Origin: Flavobacterium psychrophilum | GTDB lineage: Bacteria; Bacteroidota; Bacteroidia; Flavobacteriales; Flavobacteriaceae | DNA: 5,620 nucleotides | NCBI GenBank assembly: GCA_945897545.1 | Contig: CAMDGJ010000187.1 | Coordinates: forward strand, 1 to 5,620 | Direction of reading: 5' to 3' | In this document: positions 5,404-5,620 of the stretch, piece after piece | How the letters are laid out: every line of letters starts with the position of its first letter | Numbering within the stretch: the stretch's first letter is position 1 | Position numbers and translations under genes: made by a program | The notes under the pieces: model-generated | What the model was told of the DNA's origin: nothing | Databases searched by the model: none | Seen by the model: the letters and a program-made list of their open reading frames with translations, nothing else

Positions 5404-5418
5404 GGCATTCCCGCCAAC
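5404..5418. repeat. Inverted repeat bounding the TA operon, promoter side
   Basis: GGCATTCCCGCCAAC is the inverted partner of 4651-4666. It lies 38 bases upstream of the promoter's TTG. The 47 bases between it and the lipB-tail copy (5419-5465) show nothing recognisable. Confidence 0.7.
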
Positions 5419-5465
5419 TATTTTCTATACGCATAAAATTACCCGCTTTTGTTCTAAATAGGGCC

Positions 5466-5537
5466 GAAGTGAAAACAAAAATTTTGAAACATTTTTCTCA
5501 ATTGTTTAGGGCAACATTCGAGAAATCTAAAATCTAA
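5466..5537 (+). pseudogene. lipB 3'-end remnant (duplicate)
   Basis: Twenty-three codons plus TAA read EVKTKILKHFSQLFRATF and then EKSKI, against AVKAKILKHFSDLFGATF and EKSKI at the end of the intact lipB. The frame and stop are kept and no indel separates the copies. There is no start codon or catalytic region, so it is non-functional. Homology to lipB begins abruptly at about 5466, marking a junction. It may be the original end of lipB displaced by an insertion, or a tail brought in with the TA block. Confidence 0.93.
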
Positions 5538-5620
5538 AATCCTGATAATCTGGTGCTCGATGGCTCAAGTACCTACTTACTTTTATAAACTGAATAAAGC
5601 GTTTGCAACGCGGCTATTTT
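5466..5620 (+). repeat. Direct repeat, copy 2 (cut by window end)
   Basis: This matches 4311-4466, with a 51-base identical core at 5511-5561. The left outer palindrome arm (from 5549) is degraded here: CTCGAT is followed by GGCTCAAG instead of TGCATCGAG, so the mini-hairpin no longer pairs well, while the inner arm AGCGTTTGCAACGCG is intact. The right half of the palindrome would lie beyond the window. Confidence 0.93.

Noticed and set aside
5264..5461. Plus-strand 65-codon frame across the higB start and promoter
   Set aside because: It overlaps the higB 5' end, promoter, operator and inverted repeat, and has low-complexity hydrophobic composition.

Overview
The window looks like chromosomal DNA from a member of the Bacteroidota, most likely a Flavobacterium or close relative. 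The evidence is the AT-rich composition, the Bacteroidota-type promoter boxes (TAnnTTTG, once with a correctly spaced upstream TTG), the absence of clear Shine-Dalgarno sequences, and a LysS with a C-terminal extension next to a LipB that reads like flavobacterial versions. The genus is an inference from memory, without a database search.

Layout, left to right. (1) 1-442, minus: the first 147 codons of a nonribosomal-peptide-synthetase-type adenylation protein that runs off the left edge. (2) 443-1131: about 690 very AT-rich bases with no convincing gene, and an inverted repeat in front of the adenylation gene. (3) 1132-1436, minus: a DUF433 antitoxin whose stop codon overlaps the ATG of a DUF5615 PIN-like toxin in an ATGA; the toxin reading frame stops after 25 codons, so this toxin-antitoxin (TA) pair has lost its toxin. 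(4) 1474-1504: a terminator, then lysS (1532-3241, minus) with its own promoter. (5) 3242-3671: the divergent lysS/lipB spacer, which holds three kinds of dispersed-repeat-like sequence. (6) 3672-4382, plus: lipB. (7) 4394-4552: a nested palindrome in which each arm is itself a small hairpin with a TGC/GCA loop. (8) 4555-5418: a cassette-like block holding an intact HigB/HigA-type TA operon (minus) bounded by GTTGGCGGG inverted repeats, with a promoter and an overlapping palindromic operator. (9) 5466-5620: a second copy of the last 23 lipB codons, the lipB 3' flank and the start of the nested palindrome, cut by the window end.

The housekeeping part is lysS (charging tRNA-Lys) and lipB (transferring octanoyl groups for lipoate synthesis), transcribed divergently. 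The accessory part is the adenylation gene and two TA loci, one decayed and one intact. The most interesting structure is at the right: the intact TA operon sits between two direct copies of the lipB tail plus palindrome, spaced 1155 bp apart. This is the layout expected if a TA cassette entered next to lipB and brought, or duplicated, a lipB 3' end, leaving lipB functional. No integrase or transposase is visible in the window.
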